Positions 43,752 through 53,389 of a stretch of DNA of 64,000 bases are shown here, piece by piece; the first letter of the stretch is position 1; every line of letters begins with the position of its first letter. The DNA is from [Phormidium] sp. LEGE 05292 (GTDB lineage: Bacteria > Cyanobacteriota > Cyanobacteriia > Cyanobacteriales > Aerosakkonemataceae). A program made the translations under genes and the position numbers. The notes below the pieces were generated by a model. The model was not told where the DNA came from. It did no database searches and worked only from the letters and a program-made list of their open reading frames with translations. The stretch lies in NCBI RefSeq assembly GCF_015207735.1, contig NZ_JADEWG010000016.1:1-64000 (forward strand), written 5' to 3'.

Positions 43752-43876
43752 CTCAAGTTGCTACTTACTAACGTGGTGATAGGTAGTGGGTAGTGGGTAG
43801 TAGGTAGTAGGAATCCCATTACCCATTACCTACTACCTACTACCAATCTCTATTTAATAACTAGCAACTTGCGTTA
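43752..43876. mobile_element. Element with CAAGTTGCTAGTTA ends around a TAGTGGG/TACTACC palindrome
   Basis: The outer ends, CTCAAGTTGCTACTTACTAA on the left and the complement of CGCAAGTTGCTAGTTATTAA on the right, are inverted repeats. Inside is a roughly 30-bp-per-arm palindrome built of GTAGTGGGTAGTAGG units and their complement. The right end matches the left end of the 17418 element. It lies in the 442-bp gap between the Mo-nitrogenase-family gene and the small acidic genes; the rest of that gap is AT-rich with no gene. Confidence 0.6.
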
Positions 43877-43974
43877 AATAGATAAAGTATTTGCCTTGAT
43901 GTAATGCTCTACTCTTGATTTCAATTGAGAATTTGCTATAAATAGCACAACTGTAAAGATTGAGAGTTAAACTT

Positions 43975-44061
43975 ATGGGCAAATATGATGATATTTTCAA
44001 CTCAGATATATTGACAGAAACTCTGAGTTCAGAGGAAGCTTATGACTATTTCCCAAAATAA
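43975..44061 (+). CDS. Possible 28-aa acidic leader peptide
   Basis: ATG to TAA frame, MGKYDDIFNSDILTETLSSE followed by EAYDYFPK. It overlaps the start of the 74-aa gene at 44042 by 20 bp in another frame, an arrangement that could couple their translation. Too short to assign a family. Confidence 0.3.
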   Translation: MGKYDDIFNSDILTETLSSEEAYDYFPK

Positions 44062-44266
44062 TCAGCCTCCCATGAGGTTAAATGCTTATCGGGGAATAGT
44101 CATTTTTGATATGGATGATTATTTGTATGTAGTCAGTTGTCAGCGCAATTTTCTTCATGAGGAAGAACCAGGAGAAATTGAGGATGAAGCTGAGGAATTA
44201 AAAGACCAGCTTTATGAATTTATTGAAAGTATAGAATTTCTTGATGAATTTGATGATAATTATTGA
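44042..44266 (+). CDS. Small acidic hypothetical protein
   Basis: 74 aa. The start is supported by GAGGAAG placed 5-6 bp before the ATG. The first half, MRLNAYRGIVIFDMDDYLYVV, could form a short beta hairpin. The second half is strongly acidic (EEEPGEIEDEAEELKDQ...). No family recognised. Its TGA abuts the stop codon of the convergent Wzc-like gene with no bases between. Confidence 0.55.
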   Translation: MTISQNNQPPMRLNAYRGIVIFDMDDYLYVVSCQRNFLHEEEPGEIEDEAEELKDQLYEFIESIEFLDEFDDNY

Positions 44267-46495
44267 TTACCCTCCAGCTTTTGCCTGTAATAATTCCTGG
44301 TTTTGCTGCGGGTAAGATGAGTAAGCGTTACTAAATCCATCAGCACCATTGGCGACAACACCAATTACATTTAACTTATGCAACATATTTGTAGCTTGAG
44401 TTAGTTCAGTCCGAGTAACTCTGCCAATGCGTCCTACTAATACCACACCACTGCAAAAAGATGCGGCTAAAATTGCGTCTACTATTCCTAAAACTGGAGG
44501 CGCATCTAACAATACTAAATCGTAAGATTGCTCAAAATTTGCCATTAATTCTCGCATTTTTTGCGAACTTAAAAGTTGTGCTGGATCGAGTGGAGTTGGC
44601 CCAGCAGTTAAAATGGAAATATTATTATGTTGTCGAGATACTTGAATACTAGTTTCATCTCGCAGGGAAACATCACTGGTTAATAATGTGGAAAGTCCTC
44701 GATCGTTGGGAAGATTCAGTTCTTTATGTAAACTAGGACGGCGTAAATCTGCATCAATTAATAATACTCTTTGATGCAAACGAGCGGCGCTAATTGCTAA
44801 ACCTAAAGCTATAGCAGATTTACCTTCTCCAGCTAAGGCGGATGTAATAACTAGAGATTTTAAAGAACCAGCAGAATTTACTAGTTGAATGTTTTGATAA
44901 ATTAAATCTAAAGACTCTCGAAACGGTTGCCAACTGATTAATTCAATAGTTGAGGAGGTTAATATTGGTTGTTGACGGAAAGGTAAGTGAATAATTGGTT
45001 CAGTTCTAATCTGAGGAGTTAATTGCGGGATGATTCCTAGTAATGGTAAATCAACTTGCTTCTTCAATTCATCAGAAGTGTGAACTGCATCATCAATCAT
45101 TTCTCGGATAAAGGCAACAATACCGCCTAACATTAATCCAACTACTGCACCTAACAGCAAGTTACGCTTCATGCTAGGGCCAGTTTGTAAGCCTAATTGT
45201 GGTTCTTCTACCATTTGCCAATCGAAGCCACCTCTGGCAATTTCTAAGCTTAAGTCCTGTCGTGCTTTTAGTAGTTGTTCCAGGGTTTCTCGATTCAGTT
45301 TTACTTCTGGTTCTAGGCGATTGTATTCTGATAACATTCCGGGAAATCGCTGCAATTCTGCTTGGAGTTGCTGGGCTTTTTGGGTTAATGATTGTACTCT
45401 TGCTTGCCATCCAAGTGTATTGCTTTGTTCTTGTAAAAGTCTACTAGAAAGGTCAACGTCAAGTTTGCCTAGTTGTCCTTTTTCGAGCAAATTACTATTG
45501 GCATAATTTTGGGTAACTTGATTGTTACTGCCTTGAACTATTTGTTGTTCTTTTTGGAGTAAAGCTAATTGTCTTTGACGTTGTTCTAGTAGGTTTTGAA
45601 TGACTGGATTATCATCAGTGAAACGTTGACGTTCTTTGGCTAAGTCTAGTTCTATTTTTTGAATTTCATTGAGTAATGTTTGATAGCGTGGAGATTCACT
45701 GAGGCGGGAGGAAACTACGGCATCTTGTGGCGATCGCTTAACTTGTTGTTGTAATGTTTGAAATCGAGCTAGAGCTTCTTGGTATTGAGCGCGGGCTGTG
45801 CGAAGTTCGTATTGAACATCTTTTAATGATTCAATTAATGCTTTTGCTTGCAATTCTGGTTGAATCAAGTTTTGACTTTTCCGAAATTTGTCTAAAGCGG
45901 CTTCTGTTTGGGCTGTACTTTGACGTAGTGATGGTAATTGAGCATCAATAAAAGATAGACCTTTAGTTAAACGAAGTTGTTGTTGCTCGCGGTTATAATC
46001 TTGATAAACACGCTTAATAGTTTGCAGGACGGTTTGAGTTTTTATTGGATCGTTGTCAGTATAAGTAACTTCAAATATTTTGGTGTTAACTTTATCTTCT
46101 TTTAATTGATTAACTACCAATGATTCTTTAATGTCTTTAACTTTAAGTTTTGGGTACTGAGGACGGAGTAAATCTACTGCTTTTTGGATTAATTGCGAAC
46201 TTCTCATTAAGTTAAGTTGGGTGGCATAATCTATTTCCACATTGGCATCAGCAAAGTCATTTTCGGGATTTTTAGAATTTTCTTGTTTTCCTTGATAATT
46301 TGGTTCTACCAATAACTGCATAGAACTTTTATAAGTTGGTTTAGTGATTAAAGTGATGATAGTGGTAAGGGCTAAAATTACGGAAAAAACACTTAATAAC
46401 CAGTAACGACGACGCATTAAAATTGCTAGCAGTTGTCCGTAACCCGGCTCGGTTTCAGCAGCAGGATTAAAGTTATTTGCGTTTACGTTTACCAT
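44267..46495 (-). CDS. Wzc-like polysaccharide co-polymerase / tyrosine autokinase
   Basis: About 742 aa from the ATG at 46495, which has TGAGG correctly spaced; a TTG at 46507 is the alternative. An N-terminal Wzz domain (YGQLLAILMRRRYWLL, first membrane helix about 33-53) is followed by a long coiled-coil periplasmic region. A second helix (GAVVGLMLGGIVAFI, about residues 455-470) leads to a cytoplasmic BY-kinase domain with Walker A SALAGEGKSAIALG, A' LLIDADLRRPSL and Walker B YDLVLLDAPPVLG. The C-terminal tail has only two tyrosines rather than a cluster. It controls chain length or export of the polysaccharide made by the following locus and is regulated by autophosphorylation in known relatives. 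Confidence 0.92.
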   Translation of the reverse strand: MVNVNANNFNPAAETEPGYGQLLAILMRRRYWLLSVFSVILALTTIITLITKPTYKSSMQLLVEPNYQGKQENSKNPENDFADANVEIDYATQLNLMRSSQLIQKAVDLLRPQYPKLKVKDIKESLVVNQLKEDKVNTKIFEVTYTDNDPIKTQTVLQTIKRVYQDYNREQQQLRLTKGLSFIDAQLPSLRQSTAQTEAALDKFRKSQNLIQPELQAKALIESLKDVQYELRTARAQYQEALARFQTLQQQVKRSPQDAVVSSRLSESPRYQTLLNEIQKIELDLAKERQRFTDDNPVIQNLLEQRQRQLALLQKEQQIVQGSNNQVTQNYANSNLLEKGQLGKLDVDLSSRLLQEQSNTLGWQARVQSLTQKAQQLQAELQRFPGMLSEYNRLEPEVKLNRETLEQLLKARQDLSLEIARGGFDWQMVEEPQLGLQTGPSMKRNLLLGAVVGLMLGGIVAFIREMIDDAVHTSDELKKQVDLPLLGIIPQLTPQIRTEPIIHLPFRQQPILTSSTIELISWQPFRESLDLIYQNIQLVNSAGSLKSLVITSALAGEGKSAIALGLAISAARLHQRVLLIDADLRRPSLHKELNLPNDRGLSTLLTSDVSLRDETSIQVSRQHNNISILTAGPTPLDPAQLLSSQKMRELMANFEQSYDLVLLDAPPVLGIVDAILAASFCSGVVLVGRIGRVTRTELTQATNMLHKLNVIGVVANGADGFSNAYSSYPQQNQELLQAKAGG

Positions 46496-46512
46496 ATTTA
46501 ACCTCAAAATAA

Positions 46513-47592
46513 TTAAACAAATTGCGCGATCGCTTGATCTACTTTACTAAAGAAGGCTGTTTCGGAAAACTGACTTACTGCGTGATTCCGAATTGTGTGA
46601 TAATCCCAAGTAATTTTCTGAGCTTCGAGTAATGCTGCTTGCAGTGCGTCTGGTGTTTGTTTATGAAAAAAAACTCCGGTTTTTCCGGGAACTTGAGTGT
46701 CTAATACGCCACCTGCACCGTAAGCAATTACAGGTGTTCCACTGGCATTTGCTTCTACAGGAACTAATCCATAATCTTCTAGGGCAGCAACAATTACGGA
46801 GCAAGCTCTCGCCATTAATTGACTGCGTTCTGCATCACTAACATGACCTAAAAATTTGACGTTTTCTAAAGCTAGGGATTCTAAATTTTCTCGTTCTGGG
46901 CCATCACCTAATATATAGATAGGCCATCCTAGCCAATTAAAAGCTTCGACTATAACATCAATCCTTTTGTAACTAAGTAGACGCGCTGAAGCGAGATAGA
47001 AATTTTCTTTTTCTTCCGAAAATAGGAACTGATTAGTATTAATAGGATAGTTAATTACGATCGCTGGTTTACCATAATGTTTTTGAATTCGTTTGGCTAC
47101 AATGTGTGAATTAGCAATGTAGATATCAGGTTCTTGGGCGTAGTTTAAATCTACCTGTCGCAAAAGGTCAAATATTGGTTCAATTACCGGAGCAAACAAT
47201 TTATAATCTGCATACTCTCGGAGATAGGTTTGAGTATCCCAAAGAAACCTAGTGACATTGTGACAGAAGCATATATGTTTAGCTTGGGGAGATTTTTTTA
47301 CTGCTTTGGCAAAGCTACTACAACTACTAATAATTAAATCGTAGTCTTGTAAATCTAATGCTCGAAATGCTGGGAAATAAAGGGGAGCTAAGAGCCGGAA
47401 GTACTTTGATGCTTGGGGAATTTTTTGTAAGAAACTGGTGTGGACTGTGCGATCGCCTAAATCAATTGTTCTTTCAGGGTCGTACAAAGATGTAAAAATA
47501 TCTGCATCGGGGTAACGTTTACAAAGGAGTTCAAAAACTCGCTCTGCTCCGCCTCTTTGGGTTAAATAATCATGTACTAAAGCAACTTTCAT
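46513..47592 (-). CDS. Glycosyltransferase family 4
   Basis: 359 aa GT-B enzyme. The N-terminal acceptor domain opens MKVALVHDYLTQRGGAERVF. The C-terminal nucleotide-sugar domain has LASARLLSYKRIDVIVEAFN, ILGDGPERENL and the EDYGLVPVEANASGTPV segment, which contains the E-x7-E pair of retaining GT4 enzymes. It probably adds a sugar to the lipid-linked repeat unit of the exopolysaccharide. It lies 17 bp before the Wzc-like gene on the same strand, so the two form a leftward operon diverging from the main cluster. Sugar specificity cannot be read. Confidence 0.9.
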   Translation of the reverse strand: MKVALVHDYLTQRGGAERVFELLCKRYPDADIFTSLYDPERTIDLGDRTVHTSFLQKIPQASKYFRLLAPLYFPAFRALDLQDYDLIISSCSSFAKAVKKSPQAKHICFCHNVTRFLWDTQTYLREYADYKLFAPVIEPIFDLLRQVDLNYAQEPDIYIANSHIVAKRIQKHYGKPAIVINYPINTNQFLFSEEKENFYLASARLLSYKRIDVIVEAFNWLGWPIYILGDGPERENLESLALENVKFLGHVSDAERSQLMARACSVIVAALEDYGLVPVEANASGTPVIAYGAGGVLDTQVPGKTGVFFHKQTPDALQAALLEAQKITWDYHTIRNHAVSQFSETAFFSKVDQAIAQFV

Positions 47593-48053
47593 GATTTATA
47601 TAAAACTTCTCTCAATGTAAATGTCAAGCTAGAATAAAGCTAACAATGACTTGTCAGTTTTATATCTACTTTTAGATAGATATAAAATTAACTTCTGCCG
47701 TAAATATAAATAACTTTATTCTACTCTTCAATGCGGTAGTTAAAGCAATTTAATTGGTAAACTAAAATACCAATCGAGTTAACAACCTCTACGTTTCTTC
47801 TGTCTCGTTATGTAAAAACATATATGTAATTACCTCAAATTAAATATTAGGTAGATTCCGCAAATCGGCTACCAAAAAGCACGTCAGTAAACTTTATTGA
47901 GTGATACATTTTAAGTTAACTAATCTTAAATATCCTTCATCCTTTAGATAGACGTTTTAACAAAACTTCATAACTAGACTATGAAAGCGATGGTCATTCA
48001 ATACTAAACAATTCAAACGAGTGCATCTAGCTTGAGAACTGGACTGTTTATTA
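47593..48053. other. 461-bp divergent intergenic region of the polysaccharide locus
   Basis: AT-rich, with no gene and no strong repeat seen. It must hold the promoters of both the leftward (GT4-Wzc) and rightward (sugar transferase onward) operons. Several TATAAA/TAAAAT-like boxes occur, but none could be chosen. Confidence 0.5.
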
Positions 48054-49037
48054 ATGGCAACATTAGCTACAAATTGCCTAAAAACTGATTTTGCAAAAGG
48101 GAAATGGAACATGACAAGTTTGAAAGTTTCTACCTTAAAAGAATTAATACCAGGCGATCGCCAAAACCTTGATTACTCTGTACCTAAGTATGTACTTAAG
48201 TGGAGACTGGGTAAGTTAGTAGTAAGTTCCCGCCAAGGTACAAATCAACCCCAATTACCAGCCTTGGAGAACCGAGAACTACTCGTCAAATGCTTACAAA
48301 ACTCGCCTGTACGCCTTGTTTTACTCGATCCAGATATCAACGAGGCTCAACTAAGACTTTGGGCAGATGCCAGCGAGCAAGCTAATAAACCAGTATTTTT
48401 ACGGTTGCCTTCTGCTCACGGACTACCGAGAATGCGGAATCCTATCAGTTGGGGCTTGAAACGTTTATTTGACTGGAGCGTTGCGGCTTTACTGCTAACA
48501 GCACTGACTCCACTGATGTTCGCACTGGCAATACTAATCCGCACTTACTCCCCAGGGCCAATTTTCTACACCCAATGGCGTGTGGGAGAAAGAGGTAAAT
48601 TATTCCGCATCTTAAAATTCAGAACAATGATAGTAGATGCAGAAAAGTTTCATCATCAAGTAATGGCGAATCAGCAAGGTTTGCACAAATGCAAAGATGA
48701 TTTTCGAGTTACGCCTTTAGGACGTTGGATGCGTAAATATAGCGTGGATGAATTGCCACAATTAGTTAATGTATTGCGGGGTGAAATGAGCTTAGTAGGG
48801 CCTCGTCCTTGGGCTTTATACGATGCTATCAGGATTAATAAAAAAGGACAAAAAAGATTAAATGCGCTACCTGGAATAACTGGAGATTGGCAGGTCACAG
48901 CGCGATCGAACTTGTTGGATTTAGAGGCTGTAAATCATTGCGATTTAGAATACTTGCGTAGCTGGTCTTTGTGGCGAGACTTAAAAATATTACCACTAAC
49001 AATGCTTAAAGTCATTTCTGGTTTTGGCGCTTATTAG
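48054..49037 (+). CDS. Undecaprenyl-phosphate sugar-1-phosphate transferase (WcaJ/WbaP type)
   Basis: 327 aa (308 if the ATG at 48111, MTSLKVSTL, is used). It starts polysaccharide synthesis by placing a hexose-1-phosphate on undecaprenyl phosphate. The C-terminal bacterial sugar transferase domain begins KRLFDWSVAALLLTALTPL (membrane hairpin) and continues with SPGPIFYTQWRVGERGKLF, KFRTMIVDAE, RKYSVDELPQLVNVLRGEMS and LVGPRPW. The N-terminal 130 residues are a soluble region without the four extra helices of full-length WcaJ. It is the first gene of the rightward operon; which sugar it uses is unknown. Confidence 0.92.
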   Translation: MATLATNCLKTDFAKGKWNMTSLKVSTLKELIPGDRQNLDYSVPKYVLKWRLGKLVVSSRQGTNQPQLPALENRELLVKCLQNSPVRLVLLDPDINEAQLRLWADASEQANKPVFLRLPSAHGLPRMRNPISWGLKRLFDWSVAALLLTALTPLMFALAILIRTYSPGPIFYTQWRVGERGKLFRILKFRTMIVDAEKFHHQVMANQQGLHKCKDDFRVTPLGRWMRKYSVDELPQLVNVLRGEMSLVGPRPWALYDAIRINKKGQKRLNALPGITGDWQVTARSNLLDLEAVNHCDLEYLRSWSLWRDLKILPLTMLKVISGFGAY

Positions 49038-49062
49038 TTCACAACTGACCTGGTAAAATTGC

Positions 49063-50913
49063 ATGACTCTTCAACAGCTAAGACCAATTCGTAATCTACT
49101 CAAAGCAACAAAATTTTGGCAAGAAAATTACGTGATTTTGCGAGAGTTTAAATACCTTCGGAAAATCGCATTAATAGCTCTGTTTTTTACTTTTACAGCA
49201 GCAGCTTTTGAGGGATTCGGTGTAGGGTTTCTCTTGGCTTTTTTACAAAGTTTAACCGATCCTCAAGCTAAGCCAATTCAAACAGGAATTCACTGGGTTG
49301 ATGTTTGGTTTTTGGGAATAAATGCTTCAAGTATTGAGCGACTTTATCGAGTTTCCGCACTAATTTTATTAGTAACTTTGTTACGAACTGGCTTTACTTA
49401 CTTGGGTCAAATTTACAGCGAAATAGCTAATCACAATTTAGCCGATCGCTTACGAAGAAGGCTTTTTGAACAATTACAATCCCTAAGCTTAAGGTACTTT
49501 GCCAAAACTCGCTCCGGGGAGTTAGTTAATAACTTAACTTCGGAAGTACACCAGATTTGTTATGCTTTTGGCATTACTTCTTTTTTAATTACTAGGAGTT
49601 CTACCTTAATAGCTTATCTGATATCAATGCTTTTACTCTCTTGGCAGCTAACAGTAATTTCAGTAATGTTGTTTGCTCTATTATCAGCAGCAATAACTAT
49701 GCTGTTAGGTAGAGTAAGAGAAGCTAGTTTTGATTGGTCAAAAGCAAGTGGGTGGTATGCTTCAGTAGCACTGGAATTTATTAATGGTATTCGCACTGTT
49801 CAGGCTTTTGCTACTCAAGATTTTGAACGGGAAAGATTTTATGGTGCTAGTTCCCAGTTGAAAAAAGCTGCAATTAAAGGATTAGCTGCAAGTGCATCTG
49901 TTGAACCTTTAGCGGAAGGGGGAGCAACGGCAATTTTAGTAGGAATTTTGTTGCTGGCTTTCGCTACTTTAATTCCTCAAGGACAGCTTCAACCTGCTGG
50001 ATTACTAACATTTTTATTTGTTTTATTCCGTTTAATGCCAATTATCCGGCAGATGAATGGATCGCGGGCGCAAATAAGCAGTTTTCAGGGGCCTTTAAGC
50101 AGTATTAAGGAATTGCTGAGGACTGATGATAAACCATATTTAATCGATGGTAAATTACAATTTTCGGGTTTGGAACGAGGCATTGAGTTTGTGTCAGTAG
50201 ATTTCGGTTATGACGCAAATAATCTGGTACTGCACAATGTTACCTTGACAATCAAAAAGGGAACAACAACGGCATTAGTAGGAGCTTCGGGTGCAGGAAA
50301 ATCTACTTTGGCAGATTTGATTCCCAGATTTTACGATCCGACAGCAGGACAAATTTTAATTGATGGGATTGATTTGCGAGAGTTTGAGATCAATTCCTTG
50401 CGTCGCAAGTTGGCGGTGGTGAGTCAGGATACATTTATTTTCAATACTTCGGTGCGAAATAATATTGCTTATGGTACAGAAAATGCTGATGAAAAAGCAA
50501 TTTTAGCAGCGGCTAAATTAGCTAATGCGTTGGAATTTATTCAGGAATTACCGGAAGGTTTTGATACTCAATTAGGAGACAGAGGTGTGAGGTTGTCTGG
50601 TGGTCAACGTCAACGAATTGCGATCGCTCGTGCGTTACTCCGTGACCCAGAAATTTTGATTTTAGATGAAGCAACAAGTGCTTTAGATTCTGTTTCCGAA
50701 AGGTTGATTCAACAGTCTTTAGAAAAATTGTCTCAAGGAAGAACAGTAATTGCGATCGCTCACCGACTTTCTACAATTGTTAGAGCCGACAAAGTTGTGG
50801 TTTTAGAAGCAGGAAAAATTGTCGAACAGGGAAGATATAACGATTTACTAGAGCAACGTGGCAAACTTTGGAAATACCATCAAATGCAGCATGAATTAGG
50901 TCAGGTTGGATAA
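49063..50913 (+). CDS. ABC exporter (permease-ATPase fusion)
   Basis: 616 aa. The membrane domain (about residues 1-330, six helices) resembles MsbA/PglK-type half exporters. The nucleotide-binding domain has Walker A LVGASGAGKSTLAD, signature LSGGQRQRIAIARALL, Walker B ILILDEATSALD and the switch His in AHRLST. It works as a homodimer. In this locus it is a good candidate for moving the lipid-linked saccharide across the membrane, because no Wzx flippase is seen within the window. The alternative is lipid export. It lies 25 bp after the sugar transferase gene. Confidence 0.92.
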   Translation: MTLQQLRPIRNLLKATKFWQENYVILREFKYLRKIALIALFFTFTAAAFEGFGVGFLLAFLQSLTDPQAKPIQTGIHWVDVWFLGINASSIERLYRVSALILLVTLLRTGFTYLGQIYSEIANHNLADRLRRRLFEQLQSLSLRYFAKTRSGELVNNLTSEVHQICYAFGITSFLITRSSTLIAYLISMLLLSWQLTVISVMLFALLSAAITMLLGRVREASFDWSKASGWYASVALEFINGIRTVQAFATQDFERERFYGASSQLKKAAIKGLAASASVEPLAEGGATAILVGILLLAFATLIPQGQLQPAGLLTFLFVLFRLMPIIRQMNGSRAQISSFQGPLSSIKELLRTDDKPYLIDGKLQFSGLERGIEFVSVDFGYDANNLVLHNVTLTIKKGTTTALVGASGAGKSTLADLIPRFYDPTAGQILIDGIDLREFEINSLRRKLAVVSQDTFIFNTSVRNNIAYGTENADEKAILAAAKLANALEFIQELPEGFDTQLGDRGVRLSGGQRQRIAIARALLRDPEILILDEATSALDSVSERLIQQSLEKLSQGRTVIAIAHRLSTIVRADKVVVLEAGKIVEQGRYNDLLEQRGKLWKYHQMQHELGQVG

Positions 50914-50942
50914 GTTTTAATTACTGAAAAGGAGGAATTAAA

Positions 50943-52112
50943 ATGATGCGTTTGGGTTATGTGACTAGTTATGAAGTTTTCGATAATTCGGGTTGGCAAA
51001 AAGATTTATTCGGCATTCGAGGAGCAGGAGCTTTCTTAGCCAAATACCTGGAAAATCAATCAATACCTATTGATTATATTAGCCCTTTAAAACAAAACCA
51101 TAACTTAGTAAATAGAGCCAAAAGAAAATTATATAGAAAGGTTTTCAACAAGTTTTATCATTGTTGGGCGGTGCCATCTATTACTAAAGATTATGCCTTA
51201 CAAGTTTCGCAAAAATTGTCTAATTCTCAGGCAGAAATAATAGTATGTCCTGAAAATGCTCAACCAGTTGCTTATCTTGAATGTAAACAGCCAATTGTAC
51301 TTTGGACAGATGCACCGCAAACAGCTTTAATTGATTGGTATCCAGCTTTTAGTAATCTATGCAGTGAAACTAAAAGGCATATTTATGAAATGGAAAAAGC
51401 TGCTTTCGATCGCTGTAAATTAGTGATATTTTTATCTGATTGGGCGGCTGAATCTGCTATTAAAACTTATGGAATCGATCCGGCAAAAGTGAAAGTAATT
51501 CCTTGGGGAGCCAATATAGAATGCGATCGCAACACCGAAACTATTAATAGCATAGTCGAATCAAAAGAGAGAACTCCCTGCAAATTGCTATTTATTGGCG
51601 TTGATTGGTTCAGGAAAGGTGGAGATATTGCTCTGGAAGTGGCTAAAGAATTAAATCAAAGAGGACTAAAAACAGAATTATTCGTACTCGGATGTGAACC
51701 TATAACCGATGAACCTTTGCCTAGTTTTGTAAAAGTTTTAGGATTTATTAATAAATCCATAGATGAAGGCAAAGAGCAAGTAAATAAATTATTTTGTGAA
51801 TCTCATTTTTTCATTATGCCTTCAAAAGCAGATTGTTCTCCTATGGTTTTAAGTGAAGCAAACTCCTTCGGTTTACCTTGTTTAACAACCAATGTTGGTG
51901 GAATTCCTAGCATGATTAGTGATGGTTTAAATGGTAAAACTTTTGCTATAACAGCTAGTATTTCTGAATATTGCGATTACATAAATAATTTGATGGATAA
52001 CTATGGTGAATACCAAAATTTAGCGCGATCATCATTTAACGAATATCAAAACCGTTTTAATTGGGAAGTAATTGGAAAACAAGCAAAAGAATTAATTTCA
52101 AATTTACTGTAA
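50943..52112 (+). CDS. Glycosyltransferase family 4
   Basis: 389 aa. It starts at ATG 50943 behind a good ribosome-binding site (AAGGAGG). A GT-B fold is indicated by YVTSYEVFDNSGW at the start and a C-terminal half with LLFIGVDWFRKGGDIALEV, PSKADCSPMVLSEANSFGLP and TNVGGIPSMI, where the Asp/Glu pair of the donor site is only partly conserved. It sits 29 bp after the ABC exporter gene in the rightward operon. Donor and acceptor unknown. Confidence 0.85.
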   Translation: MMRLGYVTSYEVFDNSGWQKDLFGIRGAGAFLAKYLENQSIPIDYISPLKQNHNLVNRAKRKLYRKVFNKFYHCWAVPSITKDYALQVSQKLSNSQAEIIVCPENAQPVAYLECKQPIVLWTDAPQTALIDWYPAFSNLCSETKRHIYEMEKAAFDRCKLVIFLSDWAAESAIKTYGIDPAKVKVIPWGANIECDRNTETINSIVESKERTPCKLLFIGVDWFRKGGDIALEVAKELNQRGLKTELFVLGCEPITDEPLPSFVKVLGFINKSIDEGKEQVNKLFCESHFFIMPSKADCSPMVLSEANSFGLPCLTTNVGGIPSMISDGLNGKTFAITASISEYCDYINNLMDNYGEYQNLARSSFNEYQNRFNWEVIGKQAKELISNLL

Positions 52113-52134
52113 TCAAATCAATTCAAGAGGGTTA

Positions 52135-53382
52135 ATGAAAATGACGGAAACTAAATTAAAGTCACCGAAACTGTTAAGCGAAATAACCAATAGTTGCCAA
52201 CTAATGCACGTTATTGTTGTAGAGCAGCAACCATCTTCGGCTCGTGGTGGACAAGAATTAAACCTATTTGAAATTTGCCGCACTCTGTCAGAAAAGGGAC
52301 ATAAGATCAGCTTGGTTTATGTTAAGCATGGAGATTTAGTTGAGAGGTATCAAGAATTTTGTGAACAGGTAGTTAAGGTAAATAGTTATGGCTTCGATCG
52401 CCGAAAAATTAATGACATCATTAATTTTTTACCAAGTTTCACAGATATTTGGAAAGTCACAGCAAAGGAGAATAGTGTAGTCTTTATTAATCAATACCCA
52501 GATGCTTTTTACGGTTATTTGTTAGCTTTATTCAAGCAAATACCCTTCGTTTGTTATCTACAAATTCCACCACCTGTTAACCGCGAAGAATTAAATCTTC
52601 AGAGGCGAATTGGCATCAAGGGAGTCAACCAGTTTATCGCTGTTTCTCAGCAAACAAAAAATGAATGGTTGCAGGAGTTAGGCGTAACAGAGGAAAAAAT
52701 TGATGTGGTATATAACGGGACTAACTTCGAGAAATTCAAACCCGCCGAAAATCTTCCTCAATTAAGAAATTCATGGAACATTCCCGAAGATACTAGAGTC
52801 ATTTCTTATGTTGGGAGATTAGATAAAGATAAGGGTTTAGAACTTTTAATAGAAGCTTTTGCTTTATTTCTGAAAAATGGCAAGAAAGCCAAACTTTTTA
52901 TTGCTGGGAAGCCTCTACTTCACTTCTCAGCCGATGGAAAAGAATGTCCTTTAGCTGGCGAAGAGTATAAGCAATCTTTAAAACAAATTGCGATCGATCT
53001 AGGCGTTGAAAATTATGTAGAATTCCTCGGTCATTTAAGTAACCCTACCTCAGTTTATCAGGTTAGCGATCTAACAGTTGTACCTAGTTTATGGTCAGAA
53101 CCTTTTGGCAGAGTAGTGATTGAATCAATGGCTTGTGGAACGCCTGTTGTAGGTAGTCGAATCGGAGGAATTCCAGAAATTTTAACTGGTGAATTTCAAG
53201 CTGGATTATTTGAGCCAGGTAATAAAGAGGATTTGGCAAATACTCTAAATAAAATGATTGATTGGCGAGATATAAATCCCCAATTGGGTACAAAACTTCG
53301 TGAATATACTTTAAACAAATTTAGTTTAAAGAGCATGATTGATGGGGTAGAAAAAGTACTTTTGAATGTTTTGGAAGAATGA
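52135..53382 (+). CDS. Glycosyltransferase family 4
   Basis: 415 aa. An N-terminal extension of about 25 residues precedes HVIVVEQQPSSARGGQELNL. The C-terminal domain has VISYVGRLDKDKGLELLIEA, FIAGKPL, VEFLGHLSNPTSVYQVSDL and SEPFGRVVIESMACGTPVVG with the E-x7-E donor-site pair, then SRIGGIPEIL. A retaining GT4 enzyme is expected. ATG codons at 52135 and 52141 are both possible. It is co-directional, 22 bp after the previous glycosyltransferase. Confidence 0.9.
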   Translation: MKMTETKLKSPKLLSEITNSCQLMHVIVVEQQPSSARGGQELNLFEICRTLSEKGHKISLVYVKHGDLVERYQEFCEQVVKVNSYGFDRRKINDIINFLPSFTDIWKVTAKENSVVFINQYPDAFYGYLLALFKQIPFVCYLQIPPPVNREELNLQRRIGIKGVNQFIAVSQQTKNEWLQELGVTEEKIDVVYNGTNFEKFKPAENLPQLRNSWNIPEDTRVISYVGRLDKDKGLELLIEAFALFLKNGKKAKLFIAGKPLLHFSADGKECPLAGEEYKQSLKQIAIDLGVENYVEFLGHLSNPTSVYQVSDLTVVPSLWSEPFGRVVIESMACGTPVVGSRIGGIPEILTGEFQAGLFEPGNKEDLANTLNKMIDWRDINPQLGTKLREYTLNKFSLKSMIDGVEKVLLNVLEE

Positions 53383-53389
53383 GAGTTTT

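Noticed and set aside
43780-43845. Possible CRISPR or tandem regulatory array of GTAGTGGG units
   Set aside because: The units are degenerate, have no spacers and form one inverted repeat within a MITE-like element.
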